From NCBI GenBank assembly GCA_033557465.1, contig CM066033.1, positions 1,303,731,022 to 1,303,795,021 of the forward strand: DNA of 64,000 nt, in the 5' to 3' direction. Below are positions 42,993-54,063 of the stretch, in pieces. A program made the translations under genes and the position numbers. The notes below the pieces were generated by a model, which had not been told where the DNA came from, did no database searches, and saw only the letters and a program-made list of their open reading frames with translations. This stretch comes from Ichthyophis bannanicus (Eukaryota > Chordata > Amphibia > Gymnophiona > Ichthyophiidae). Position 1 is the first letter of the stretch. Every line of letters begins with the position of its first letter.

Positions 42993-44149
42993 AATATCCT
43001 AAAGTTTCCTAAACCTGTCCCTGTGAAACCACAGGCGTTTGTGAATACAAAAAAGAGCTACTGTCTCAAGCACACTTCCAGCCTGTCCCTCCTTCCAACT
43101 ACAAGTTAGGGCTCTGCCCTTGATGAACCTAAAAGCTGGAAATTTGCCTAATATCCCGGGACTTAACAGATGCGCCTCAGAGACATGATTAGGAAGGAGA
43201 GAACATGTGGCAACAGATATCAATGCCAAAACTGCTGTCCTATAAAACTAACTTAAAAATAAAGAGGACTGACAACAGCCCCCTTAAAGCTGAGGAATCC
43301 CCCGAGCCTCAAAAAACCTACAAACAAAAGAAAGAAACACTAGACCTAAAAATATAGCTATTCTGCCTGTTGTCTTCCTCACACAGGCAGCTCGCTGCAA
43401 CTCCCGCCACGCGTTCCAAATACCTAGAGAGAAAATGTCAGCCCCTTTGCCAACGAATTTTGGTGCCAAGAACAGCCGCTGCAAAAAGGAGGCCTCAGCA
43501 GACCGACAGAGCCCGAAGGCCTTACCTGCAGGGCCGAAAGCCACACAGCCTGCTCCTACCGCCTTGAATTCATCCGATCCTCAAGCCGCACTGTCGCACC
43601 CAGCAGCCACGGCAAGGACCGCTCAGGCGGTTCCACAGAGTAAAATTAAAATCCCGCAGCAACGGAGAGGCTCTGTCTCACACAGCTTCAGTGTGGCTGT
43701 ACGGGTCCCGGAGCTCTCTCCCGTACCGTCCCGGGAGAGAGATCCGCACCAGCGAATGCCTGCAGCAAGTGAAAATAACTGAGAAGGAGGGAAGATGGGA
43801 GCTGCTACTAATTTAAAGAGCCAGGCTCAAATTTAAAATTACTTTAAATCTAAGGAAATTTGCTCCTAACAACTAAAGGGAACTAATCCCTGATTGCCAA
43901 TTAACCAAATGTAAATGAATTAAAAGTCAAATTAAAGGTAAAAATTAAAAGTAAAATCAGACTAGAATTTCACACTAAATGCTCCTTATCTGTTTCCCAA
44001 GTGAGCCCAGAAGCTAGGCTCACTACGTTCTCCTACTGCATGGAGACTGGACACACTGGGGGCTGATGGGAGAGACCAGCAGGCTATATCCAGTGATGTC
44101 ATGAGTTTGACATGCCCAGTCTCCAAGCTGCAGGAGAAGGTACACTACC
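42993..44149. other. Unassigned region with possible DIRS-like end
   Basis: It holds a 115-codon frame at 43435-43782 (below) and, at 44038-44130, an inverted pair 'ggagactggacac' and 'atgcccagtctcc'. I cannot assign it to a known family. Confidence 0.4.
43435..43782 (+). CDS. Hypothetical Ala/Pro/Ser-rich ORF
   Basis: A 115-codon frame starting MSAPLPTNFGAKNSRCKKEA and ending PAASENN. It is low in hydrophobic residues and rich in Ala, Pro, Ser and Lys, with no recognised domain. Its GC content is clearly higher than its surroundings. It could be the first exon of a gene or a Gag start; a pure chance frame is also possible. Confidence 0.25.
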   Translation: MSAPLPTNFGAKNSRCKKEASADRQSPKALPAGPKATQPAPTALNSSDPQAALSHPAATARTAQAVPQSKIKIPQQRRGSVSHSFSVAVRVPELSPVPSRERDPHQRMPAASENN

Positions 44150-45560
44150 CAGAGGTTGAGGACTAAACTGGAGGAACGATAAGGAATTTTGTGTTTCCTG
44201 TGATGTCTTCTGGGCTTCTGTCTTCTTATAATTAATCTTTAGGTTGTTATAAGCAAGCCATGGGGTCACTGCTACCAAGCATTTAGTTATGTTTGAGTAG
44301 TCAGGTTTGTCTATGTTGATTGGGGTGTATATCATAACGTCATCCGCATATAGTTGAAGAGTAGCAAGGATATGGATGAGCCTTGGGGGATACCCTGCTA
44401 TATTGTGAAGGGAGTAGATTTGTTCTTTCCATCTTTAACTTGTTGTTGTCGGTTGTCCAGGTATGATTTGAACCATTGTATCATGGTGTTGTAGAGGCTT
44501 ATTTCTCTTAGTTGTTGCAGTAGTATGTGGTGAGAGATTGTGTCAAAGCCTGCAGATATGTTTAGAAATGAGGATTTAGCCATTTCTTATGTTGTCTAGG
44601 CCTTTGATGATATTGTCAAGGAGTGATGTCAGTAGTTTCCACGCTGTGATTAGGTTTAAAATGGTGTTGGTGAGGGTCCAGTGGTGCATGTAAGTTTATG
44701 TGGTCCTGTAGCTGCTGTTGTACTGTTTTCTCTATGATTTTGGCAATGAATGGTAAGCTGGAGACTGGTCGGTATGATGGAGGGTCATTTCGGTCCAGTG
44801 AGGCATTTTTTAGAATTGGTTTTTAATTTTAGTTTTATTTACCTGATATACCGCCTATAGCAGGTAGCAGCTAGGCATTTAAGGAAGTTACATACATTAT
44901 CTGAATGCATTTCTCTGTCCCCAAAGGGCTTATAATCTAAGGTCATACCTGAGGCAATGGAGGGTTAAGTGGCTTACGCAAGGTCACAAGGAGAGCCAGT
45001 GGGACTGAAACCCCAGTCCCTCCAGTACTTGCTTAAGAAGTGGTAGCATATTGCCTTGGGTAAGGGATATTTGTACAATCCTGCACATGACTGGACTGAA
45101 CTCTTCCTTGGCTGCTTTGATCCATGAGTCTGATGGTGACAAAGTTGTGTTCAACTGTGTGATGGTTCGCTCTATTTGTTCTATGGTTGGTATGTGAAAT
45201 TTGCCCCATATGTTACTGGATTTGAGGGGTATTGTGTGTGTTTGTGCCAGTGGTTAGGTATTGAAATCTGTGCTATTGTGTTTTTCTATTAGGAAGTCTG
45301 CAATCTGTTGTGGATGCAAGTCATTCTTTATATGTGTAGGCTCTCTGGTGAGTGTCTGGACTATTTTAAATAGCTCCCTGGATCCGTTGGCAGTTTTCAT
45401 AATGAGGTTTTGTGTGGTGTTCTCTTTCTTGCATTGGTTAATTAAGTCGTCATATTCGTTTGTGGGTTTAGTCAAGTTGTGTGTTACTCTTTGAGGTGGT
45501 CCTCCTGTGAGTAGCGTTTCCAGTGATCTTGTGGATGTGGTGTTTGTTGGCTGTATCTTG
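44150..45560 (-). pseudogene. CR1/L2/Rex-type LINE RT, decayed
   Basis: Minus-strand patches give RT motifs: NEYDDLINQCKKEN and RELFKIVQTLTREPTHIKND (45475-45254), AGFDTISHHILLQQLREISL with WFKSYLDNRQQQV (44583-44398), and LYADDVMIYTPINID-like sequence near 44330 with LKINYKKTEAQ. The order is correct for one RT on the minus strand. Several frameshifts separate the patches and a SINE sits inside. Confidence 0.75.
44815..45030 (-). repeat. CORE-SINE (MIR-like) inserted in the LINE
   Basis: On the minus strand it reads 'gtgaccttgcgtaagccact' and 'taaccctccattgcctcag', very close to the conserved MIR/CORE-SINE core. A LINE-type tail with 'attataagccctttgggga' and 'aggcggtatatcaggtaaat' follows. 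Confidence 0.75.
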
Positions 45561-46100
45561 GTTTTCTCGCAGTATGTTTTCTACTGTGTATTTCTTAGTG
45601 TTGTGCCATGATGGCACTTACCTTTGGCTTGCTAGATGTTTGTGAAGGACAATGGGCTAGCCACTCCAAAGCCACTTCCGAGGGCCACATCTAAGGGCCC
45701 TTTGGCGTGGCATAACATAGCTGAACTGACCTACCCCATAAAGCAGATTAACAGGAGTGCTTTGAATGGTTTGCAAATTTTTTAATAAGGTGCCATCTAT
45801 TCCCATTAACAATGAATAACAATAACCAATACAGGTAAACAGTATGAATCAGACACTAAAGATCCTTAGAAACGAAAAGAAATCTAAGATTTTTGTAAAC
45901 CATTTATCGTAAGGAAAGTAAAAAAAAGTAATACATAAATAAAAATCATTAAAAACAAAAATTTGAATGCAGTCTTATTATCTTGTCCTAACCAAAAACT
46001 ATGCAGAACTAGCAGAATTAAAAAGAACAGATGTTCCAGAAGTGGCAATGGCTGCAAGCCTCCAGAGGTTAAGAGAGGGTGTGTACTGGGGAAGACTCAG
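45561..46100. other. No gene seen
   Basis: AT-rich sequence without recognisable repeats or coding frames. Confidence 0.5.
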
Positions 46101-46560
46101 GGGCACTGTTCCCTCTAAGCTGTGCGCGTGTGCGCGCGCACAAACCTCGCCGAGCGAGCGCACACAACTTTTAAAGGAGCGCACAAAAATTACTGATTTC
46201 AAACCTTGGGTTTTTTAAGGCCGCGGCTGCACCACCGATCTACTGCCATTCTGCGAATCTCTCCTCTGTCTGCACTGAGTCCCCTGCCCTCACTCCTCTC
46301 ACATGTGACCGGACGATTGACGAATCATGGCAGGCTAGAGGGAAATAAAAGGGAGGGGCAACCAGCAAGCCAGCCTCTTTCTGCTCTTGTGCCTGCCTGC
46401 CTGCCAGCCACGCACCTCCTTGGATACCTCCCTCAGCCAGCCTTCAGTGCCACGTGCTGCCTTGGATGCCAGAGCAACACACCGCACCAGCGAAGAGGAG
46501 GAGACCGGTGCATGGTTGATATTGGTGCATCGGGACACGGATGTTTTAGGTAGTGCTTCC
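46101..46560 (+). mobile_element. hAT-type transposon 5' end (fragment)
   Basis: The terminus 'cactgttccctctaagctg' followed by 'tgcgcgcgcac' alternation is a typical vertebrate hAT end. The GC-rich stretch that follows (46220-46520) resembles a leader. No transposase is attached here; the related transposase is at 55731, after other insertions. Confidence 0.5.
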
Positions 46561-48470
46561 TTCTTTGATTAGTTATAGCTTATTTTATTTTATTTAATTT
46601 TTTACATTTGTCTTTTGCAATTTGAGCAAGTTGTCCCAATCGGGTTATATGGATTAATGTATTTCACACGGTATTGGCGCAGTGATCACAATTTGCATCC
46701 GGAGCCCCTTCGGCACCGTTTACATCATTGGTCTTTATATGGTACAATTTTAATCCTTCCTTTTTTTCCTTATGCGTTTTTATTGTATCACCATGCGCTG
46801 CTTGTTTGTTTTTTGCCCCTTCATAATTTGTGATTGTTTTAAGCACTTTAGTTTGATGTGCCTTTCTCCTCTCCCCCCCCCCCCCTTTCTTGTTTCCCAC
46901 GGCTCTACATATTAATTTAAGGGCGCATGCGTCGGTGTCTTTACCCATTTTAAACAAAGCCGCTACGACCAGACCGTGCTGTTTTGAGTGTCGGAGAGAG
47001 GTTTGATTCTTCAGTTTTTTGATCTGTTTTGTTTTTATAGTTTAAACACTTGGTTTTTTTTTTTTATTGCCATACCTTTTCAGTGGTTCATTTTTATTTC
47101 TTTTGTTATATTTATAAACACGATTTGTTTTCACATTGATTGCTGCTGGCACCTTGGTGCATGCTGTGAAAGCCGCTTCATCAGCTTGTTTATGGTATAT
47201 ACTTTTTTTTATTCTTTCATTTCAACATTTTGTTTCAAAATGGCCTCCTTTTAATGGAATTTTATGGCTTGTCTGGTCAAAAAGCGATTCCAATTTTTTT
47301 ACTTACTTATTTGTATCGACCCGTTTTATCTTTTTACAGTAAGTCGTTTATTTAATACTCCACAGTAGATCGGGTGGTTCGTACTGTGGCCTCTTCTGGT
47401 CCAAGGTAAATTGCCTTTTCATCAGATTCTCCATGAATTCTTTCACTCCTGCTTCTCTGTATGTAATTAGTCCTCCATAGTTGGATTATGTGTTACATTC
47501 CCTCAGGATTTCTTCATTTATAGGTCCTCATGATATCCTTGTTTTATCATGATATCATGATATCATGAGGACCTATAAATGAAGAAATCCTGAGGGAATG
47601 TAACACATAATCCAACTATGGAGGACTAATTACATACAGAGAAGCAGGAGTGAAAGAATTCATGGAGAATCTGATGAAAAGGCAATTTACCTTGGACCAG
47701 AAGATCATGTATGTATATGTTCTTTTGAAGTTCTTATTTATTTACATCGAGTATCTATGGCTTTAGCTTGCTTTTTATGATATTGTTTGTTTATATATAA
47801 TGTTATGATTGTTTATGGATTTTTATGTTTTATCTATGTTTTATTAATTGTTATTTATATATTTATTCAATATACAGTGACTTTTATGTGGTGTGATACA
47901 TTATTCTATATTGCTATTCATTTATGATTAATTTGTTTGCTTATTTATTGTCTTATCAGTGGTATTTGATTGTGTATTTATGATTACTGAAGGAGCATGT
48001 TAAAAACACTATGGGACTGCTGCTCCTACTGAGGATGCTCTTCTCACAACTGTCACTGACTACTTTCTTCAGAAAGTTTGTTTAAAGCCATTTATTCCCT
48101 GACACCATTCTTACCTGTTGTGTAAGGCCCCCTAGAATTTCAGTGTGTGTTTTGCTCTTCTCTAAATGGTACTATTCATCTGTGTTTTAATGAGAAGGTG
48201 AAGAATGTCGCAGGAAAGCACTTAAGAAATGAGGAGTGGGATTTCTAAGTTCTTGCCCCCTTTTTATTTCAGGTGGTTTCCCCATAGAGCTGGCGAGTAC
48301 AGGCATAGGAACCCTGTGAAAGAGGGAAAATGTCCTTGACTTGCCCCCACTTTTCTCTTCTTTCAACCAGAGATGATCTTTCTTTTTGCCAAATGTGCTT
48401 ATCATACTTTTGTACTTATCTTCAGAGAGATCTTTTAATGCCAAAAGTATTTATTATTTTTACTACATAT
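46561..48470. other. AT-rich non-coding region with a large palindrome
   Basis: No coding frame of note. It contains a C-run at about 46875 and the perfect inverted repeat at 47393-47703. It is contiguous with 55313 onward if the Gypsy element is removed. Confidence 0.5.
47393..47703. repeat. 145-bp perfect inverted repeat with 21-bp spacer
   Basis: The left arm (47393-47537) starts 'cttctggtccaaggtaaatt' and ends 'ggtcctcatgatatc'. The right arm (47559-47703) is its exact reverse complement as far as I can check base by base. The spacer is itself built of 'atgatatcat' units. The RNA or single strand would form a very stable hairpin. Confidence 0.95.
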
Positions 48471-48827
48471 TGTGACGCGCCCCAGTCGCACAGCACCCCC
48501 TGGTGGCGGCGTAGTGGTTCCACCGAAGGGCTGGGACCGGGGGTCACCAAGATGTTTGTGATCAGGGTTGGCCAGGTGCGAGGGTCAAGGGCCAGAGCCT
48601 TGTGCCAGCCTCGTTGCCAACTCCCAAAGAGACTACAGTCTTGCACGAAAGTGGAGGGAAAAGAAAAAGGCTTTATTTTCCCCTTTTAGCACTAAGGGTT
48701 CATAACATAGGATAAACACTCCGGTACGTAGCAAAACAAGTCTTTACAGCAGATTTTGAAAGTAAGAGATGGAATAACCAAAAACTGTTAACTTCACAGT
48801 GTCAAAAACATCCAATAGCAAATTACT

Positions 48828-49055
48828 TCATTCACTCAATGAGCTCTGGAACGCTTCTATATCACTTCCAGCACAGTATATACATTCCATAGGACTATCA
48901 ATGTCCTCCTGCACAGATTCCACCTGCATGGCCTCCTCTGACTGCTCTGAGGGATCAAGGTAAGTGTCCTTCATGTGAGTTCGCCTCACTGCTTCCCAAG
49001 GCTTGGCAGTTTGTTTGGGCCCACGGTTCAGCTTGGTGGAATACCAAAATGGCAT
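48828..49055 (-). pseudogene. C-terminal piece of the Gypsy LTR ORF (3' LTR copy)
   Basis: A 75-codon piece (MPFWYSTKLNRGPKQTAKPW to IEAFQSSLSE) that in the 5' LTR copy is joined in frame to the preceding ORF. Here a small deletion near 49065 puts it out of frame. Confidence 0.6.
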
Positions 49056-49063
49056 TTCTTGCT

Positions 49064-49867
49064 CTAAGGTTTAAAAATATTCTCTCTATAAGGTTTTCCT
49101 CTAAAAGTTCTTTTCTTGCTCAAACTATCTTTTAACTTTTGCTTTGGCTCTTGTTTTAGATAAGGAGAACCACCTTCCCAGGATTCTTCTCTTAGCTTGA
49201 CTTCAGGCACACAATAACAAAGGTTAAAAGCTTTACCTTTAGGTTTCCGTTTGGTTCTCAGGGGCGAGGCTGGAGGCCTACCTTGGCTGCTGCCTTCAGT
49301 ATCAGTGCTCTCAGGTATATTCCTCCTGCTCTCCCAGTCTTTCCTCCTCTGGCCTTTGAGGCCTGTTCTCTTGTGGGCTTCAGGGCCCGGTCTGGCTTGG
49401 CTTCGGCCTTCTCGGCCTGTCCTCTCTCTTACAGGACTGGTTCTCCTTTCCCAGCCTGTCCTTTTACTCAGGCTTGCTTGCGGCCTAGATCCCACTCTTG
49501 GGCTAGTACCTTCATAGCCTCTCTTTGGTCCTTCTCTGGAACACGCATTCGCTTGGTCTCTCCCAACTGGTGAGGGTGATCTTTCCACAGCTCCCTGAGT
49601 AGTAGCTCTCCACGCAGACGAGGTTTTAGCAGCTGAGCTTCTTGCAGGTAAGCTCCTAGCAGATAAGCTTCCTCCTGACCCTTGCTTGCTTCCTCTTAAA
49701 TGTGAGCTTTTGGAACATGAGTCCTGCCCACTAGGGCGTGGTTCTGTGGTCTCTGTCCTAACTCTCCTGCTCCCTCTAGGTGAATCAACTGGAAATTGCA
49801 GGCAATTTCTTTTTCTTTCAGACTTCAAAACTATTTTTCTCTCCAGAAGAGGGTCCGCTGTATCACA
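49064..49867 (-). CDS. LTR-encoded extension of Gypsy pol (family A)
   Basis: The RNase H frame runs through the polypurine tract (ARNILRRGM) straight into the LTR (CDTADPLLERKI) and stays open for another 268 codons. The content is basic and Ser/Arg/Gly-rich (SRRVRTETTEPRPSGQ, KRTGWERRTSPVR), followed by KGKAFNLCYCVPEVKL and YLKQEPKQKLKDSLSKKRTF. It ends at 49064 through a short deletion; the 5' LTR copy continues to an acidic tail. No known domain is recognised. It could be a pol C-terminal extension, an accessory protein or a chance open frame. Confidence 0.55.
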   Translation of the reverse strand, partial: CDTADPLLERKIVLKSERKRNCLQFPVDSPRGSRRVRTETTEPRPSGQDSCSKSSHLRGSKQGSGGSLSARSLPARSSAAKTSSAWRATTQGAVERSPSPVGRDQANACSREGPKRGYEGTSPRVGSRPQASLSKRTGWERRTSPVRERTGREGRSQARPGPEAHKRTGLKGQRRKDWESRRNIPESTDTEGSSQGRPPASPLRTKRKPKGKAFNLCYCVPEVKLREESWEGGSPYLKQEPKQKLKDSLSKKRTFRGKPYRENIFKP

Positions 49868-50680
49868 CATCCCCCTTCTCAAAATATTACGGGCTGGGAA
49901 AGCTTCTTCTCCGCAGCACGTAATACGGGACATGGCATCCGCATTGAAATGCAGCTTCCCGGCACGATGCTCCACTCTAAAGTCGTATGGCTGCAAGGCC
50001 ATATACCACCGGGTTAGCCTGTTATTTTCGTTTCTCATAGAATGCAACCACTTCAGGGGGGCATGGTCAGTTATGAGGACAAATTTCCTCCCGGTGAGAT
50101 AGAATTTTAAAGCCTCAACGGCCCATTTGATTGCGAGACATTCTCGTTCAATGGTAGCATATTTTCTCTCGGCCAGAGACAGTTTCCGACTAAGAAACAT
50201 GATGGGGTGTTCCGCTCCTTCCTGTATCTGGGACAGGACCGCTCCCAGACCCGTCTCCGAGGCATCCGTTTGCAACAGGAATGTTTGGCGAAAGTCTACC
50301 CCACGCAATACGGGGGCCTGACATAACTTCCCCTTTAACTTTTGGAAGGCTGTCTCTGCTTCGGGTGTCCAGTGTATTACAGTCGGAGCATTTTTCCGTA
50401 GCATTTCCGTAAACACATTGCTTTCTTCCGCAAAGTGGGGTATGAAGCGTCGGTAGTACCCAATAAGGCCAAGGAAGCTTCTCAACTGCTTCTTGTTCTG
50501 GGGAACGGGAAATTTCCTGACGCTTTCTATTTTATCTAACAAGGGTCGTACCGTTCCACGGCCCACCAGATGACCGAGATATTTAACTTCTTTGGCGGCG
50601 AAAGTAAACTTCTTTGGATTTAGCATGAGGCCGGCTCTCTTCATGGCTTCCAGTATAGTGCCCACTTGCTGGAGATGCTC
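49868..50680 (-). pseudogene. Gypsy pol: RT connection and RNase H
   Basis: After a frameshift near 50685 this frame holds the RT thumb (LMLNPKKFTFAAKEVKYLGH, LRSFLGLIGYYRRFIPHFAE) and RNase H (LLQTDASETGLGAVLSQIQE, YATIERECLAIKWAVEAL, VLITDHAPLKWL, HFNADAMSRI). The sequence after RNase H is only about 20 codons before the polypurine tract, leaving no room for an integrase. Confidence 0.92.
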
Positions 50681-52817
50681 CGGCCATGTGGATCACTACG
50701 TCGTCCATATAGGCCGTAGCGAAGGTCTGATACGGCCGCAGAATGACATCCATCAGACGCTGGCATGTGTCCGCTGCCCCTTGCAGGCCAAATGGCATTC
50801 TCCGAAATTGGAAGAGCCCCAAAGGTGTACTAAAGGCCGTCTTGGGTCTGGCATCCCGTGTCAAAGGGACCTGCCAGTAGCCTTTGGTCATGTCCAACAT
50901 CGTCAGGTACTTGGCTTGCCCGAGCCGGTCTAATAATTCCTCAATCCGAGGCATCGGGTAAGCGTCAAACGTGGACACCGCATTGAGTTGCCAGAAGTCT
51001 ATGCAGAAACGCATAGACCCATCAGGTTTTGGAACCAGTACCACCGGGCTGCACCATGGGCTATGCGACTCTTCTATAATATTCATTTGCAGCATCTCTT
51101 GTACTTGGTTGACCACCTCTTGTTTTTTCGCCTCCGGTAACCGATACGGTCTCTGACGTATAATTTTACCTGGAGGAGTGAGTATTTCATGGGCTACCAA
51201 TGAAGTTTCTCCTGGTAGTGGAGTTAACACATCTTGATAGTTGCTTAACAACTTAGCTAACTCTTCCTTTTGTCTCAGGGAGAGTTCCTCTCCTACCTTG
51301 GGAGTGGAGATTTCTTTACAATCTTCCACACGAGGTCCTAGATCCTCTTCCAGGGGTTCACCCCCTATGGCCATTAAACCTTCAAGTTCCGCCCTTCCAG
51401 TAGAGCCGAAACCCCCTGTTCCCCGGCTTGTAGGAGTCAGCATGTCAACTTCTTCGAGGTCGGGAAAACCAACACGTTCACAGATTATTTGTGCTATTCT
51501 ATCTCCTATCTGAACTTCAAAATCTTCATGCGAGAAATTACATAAAAGTACCTTTAATATACCCCTGTAGTCGGGGTCCACCACTCCTGCAGCTACATCG
51601 ATGCTGTGCTTGGCGGCAAGCCCCGATCGTGGTGCTATTCTTCCATAGCACCCTGGAGGTATCTCAACTTGTAAGTCCGTGGTAACCAACTTTCGCCCCT
51701 GCTTTGGGATAACCAGATCTTCTGCACTGTGGAGGTCATAGCCGGCAGCTTGGGTTGATGCCCTTTGAGGACTACGCGCTCTCTCCGAGGTCTTACAATA
51801 CCTCAGCACAAATTTTTGTTTTGACTGCGAGCGTTCCTTTATGGTAGCCTTCTTGGATTTTTCCCAAAGTGGGCTTGGAATTACAGAACCTGCAGCGGTA
51901 GCTAAACTTTCCCGCTGTCCAGCGGGATTAACAGCCGAGTTAGAGGACATGCGCGTGGAATCTGATCTTGCCACTGGCGATAAACCTTCTTTTAGGGTCC
52001 TCCTAAATTGTGGCCAGTCACGGCCCATGACCAATTCCTGTGGTAACCTAGGTACCACAGCGATCGGCATTTCCTTTACAATGCCCAAGCGTTTTATCTG
52101 TAATTTATACACAGGGTATCTAGTGGCTGCACCATGCACACACTTAATTTTTACTTGTCCTATTGGAGATTCTGGAACCGATAGGCCTTGAGCCTGGATC
52201 AGCGACCATAACTTTTTAGAGACCATAGTCTGATCGGCTCCAGAATCCAACAACGCTTTCACCTTTATGCCCTGTATCTTTACATCCAGGACCAGACCTT
52301 CACGTATTGCACTGGGGAACTCTCCCACCAAAGCAGTTCGTGAAAAACATTCATACTGGAGGTGTCCTCTCCTGCCACATGTAAAACATTTCTTTACATT
52401 CCCCCTTGCCTGGGTTTTAACATTTTTCTCACCAACAAATGGAGGACGAGAAGGGTTCTCCAGCTTTTGTACCTCAGCCCCTATCGCTATCTTGGAGCTC
52501 ATCCTAGGTTGGGCAACTTTTTCAGCTTCTAAATACCTTTCAGTAAGGGTTATAGCGTCAGACGTAGTGCAGCAATTTTGTAGTATTAAAAAGTTCTGCA
52601 CTCGACTGGGCAGAGCAGCCATATACTGTTCAAGGATTATAACATCCATTAGGGTGTCTATATTTCTCCTCTCAGGCTGTAGCCATTTATGAGCTAGACT
52701 ACGCACTCGATGACCTATTGCCTTAGGTGTTTCATTAGCCCTCAAACAGGTAGCCCTAAACATTTTATTGTAGGTGAAAGATGAGAGGCCTAAGCGATCC
52801 CTTATAACCAATACTAC
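50583..52817 (-). pseudogene. Gypsy Gag C-terminus, protease, dUTPase and RT
   Basis: Directly in frame with the Gag N-terminus but after a TAA. Residues counted from the Met at 52811: SCAN-like capsid helices 15-95 (MDVIILEQYMAALPSRVQNF), CCHC knuckle 142-155 (CFTCGRRGHLQYEC), protease with LLDSGADQTMV at 187-197, dUTPase 334-474, and RT about 500-710 with YMDDVV at 701. Beyond 710 the frame leaves RT because of a one-base frameshift near 50685. The order protease, dUTPase, RT is unusual. Confidence 0.92.
51390..51812 (-). other. dUTPase domain within Gypsy pol
   Basis: All five conserved motifs of trimeric dUTPases are present in order: AGYDLHSAED, APRSGLA, GVVDPDYRG (with the catalytic Asp), GDRIAQII, and RGTGGFGSTG (the P-loop-like C-terminal arm). 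Length is about 140 residues, normal for the family. The enzyme hydrolyses dUTP to dUMP and would limit uracil in the cDNA. No lesion is visible inside the domain. Confidence 0.95.
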
Positions 52818-53240
52818 TTACTCATAGGAATCAGCTAAGGTTGGAGGCATTGCCCTGTAGGCGGCTAGCGCCTCGCCTGTAAGGGACGCAGCTAGTCGAA
52901 TTGCCCACTGTTCGCTCGGCCATTTAGCCGAAGTAGCTATTCGAGTAAAGGTATCTAGGAAATCATCTATGTCATCCTCTGCACACAATTTTCCCATCAC
53001 CAAGTCATTACATGCCCATTGTCCATGGTCTGGATTCACGGGTCCAGTTGTCGCCTGATTCTCAGGCTTGCTCTTTGCCAGTTCTTCTTGCTGCTGTGCA
53101 AGCCATGTATTCATGGTCTGTATGAACGGCTGTTGCTGCTGTTGCATTGCCTGCAGTGCTTGCGTTTGGCTTAATTGCGCCAACTCCACTTGTTTGTTGA
53201 ATTGTTGTGCCATCCAGGCACATAGCTCCTTGGGTTCCAT
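52818..53240 (-). pseudogene. Gypsy Gag, N-terminal half, ended by a nonsense codon
   Basis: The start is taken at the ATG 53240-53238 (MEPKELCAWMAQQFNKQVEL). The preceding 30 in-frame codons are less Gag-like. A Gln-rich coiled-coil segment (QALQAMQQQQQPFIQTMNTW) precedes the first capsid helices (DDIDDFLDTFTRIATSAKWP, WAIRLAASLTGEALAAYRAM). A TAA at 52818-52820 interrupts the capsid between ADSYE and VVLVIRDRLG. SCAN-like homology continues after it, so this is a mutation of this copy and not the gag-pol border. Confidence 0.85.
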
Positions 53241-53685
53241 GATCCCTGAAACAACAATAAACAGAAGAGAAAGGAAACCCAAGTGCGGCACTTCCCTTAA
53301 AAAAAAAATGCTACTTTTCTTTTTTTTCACTTAACCTCGCTTAACCTCTGTCAAGCACACTTCCCCAGTATCCAACACAAAACAGGTTTAATCACTTATT
53401 ACCTTGTTTAAGTGTTGAGTCAGCTTAGAGGAAGGTACGCTGCTATTCACGGCCTTGTTGCTTTTCCTGGACGGTCTCAGGATTGTCAGGTCACAGGATT
53501 TTCCTTCGGATCCGATCCGTACTTCCAGAAACTCCGTTCCAGGTTTTTGCAAGTCCAATCCAGCGAGTTGTCTGTTCCGTTCCAGATTTTCCTCGTTTTT
53601 TGTTTTTTTTTTTTCAGAAAAAAAAATTCGCCATTTCAATTTTACTGCTGTGGGTTAACTTGGCAGGTCCGTTGCGTTGGCGTTT

Positions 53686-53703
53686 ATCCTGCCAACTACG
53701 CCA
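53686..53703 (-). other. Gypsy primer-binding site, tRNA-Ser type
   Basis: The minus strand reads TGGCGTAGTTGGCAGGAT two bases after the 5' LTR. It is complementary to the 3' end of a vertebrate tRNA-Ser as I know it, with one mismatch. Confidence 0.7.
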
Positions 53704-54063
53704 CTTGTGACGCGCCCCTGGTCGCACAGCACCCCCTGGTGGCGGCGTAGTGGTTCCACCGAAGGGCTGGGACCGGGGGTCACCAAGATGTTTGTGATCA
53801 GGGTTGGCCAGGTGCGAGGGTCAAGGGCCAGAGCCTTGTGCCAGCCTCGTTGCCAACTCCCAAAGAGACTACAGTCTTGCACGAAAGTGGAGGGAAAAGA
53901 AAAAGGTTTTATTTTCCCCTTTTAGCACTAAGGGTTCATAACATAGGATAAACACTCCGGTACGTAGCAAAACAAGTCTTTATAGCAGATTTTGAAAGTA
54001 AGAGATGGAATAACCAAAAACTGTTAACTTCACAGTGTCAAAAACATCCAATAGCAAATTACT

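Larger units (their letters stand above)
48471..49867 (-). repeat. Gypsy 3' LTR
   Basis: 1,397 bp. AATAAA is at 48677-48672, about 200 bases before the LTR end. It differs from the 5' LTR by scattered substitutions and a few 1-2 base indels, and lacks the MITE, so it preserves the empty site near 49299-49306. Confidence 0.93.

Noticed and set aside
49251..49573. Plus-strand hydrophobic frames that look like membrane proteins in the Gypsy LTR
   Set aside because: They are antisense to the Arg/Ser-rich LTR ORF, present in both LTRs only because the LTRs are identical.
52818..52820. Stop between Gag and pol of the Gypsy as a programmed readthrough border
   Set aside because: SCAN-like capsid homology continues on both sides of the TAA, so it lies inside Gag and is a copy-specific nonsense change.
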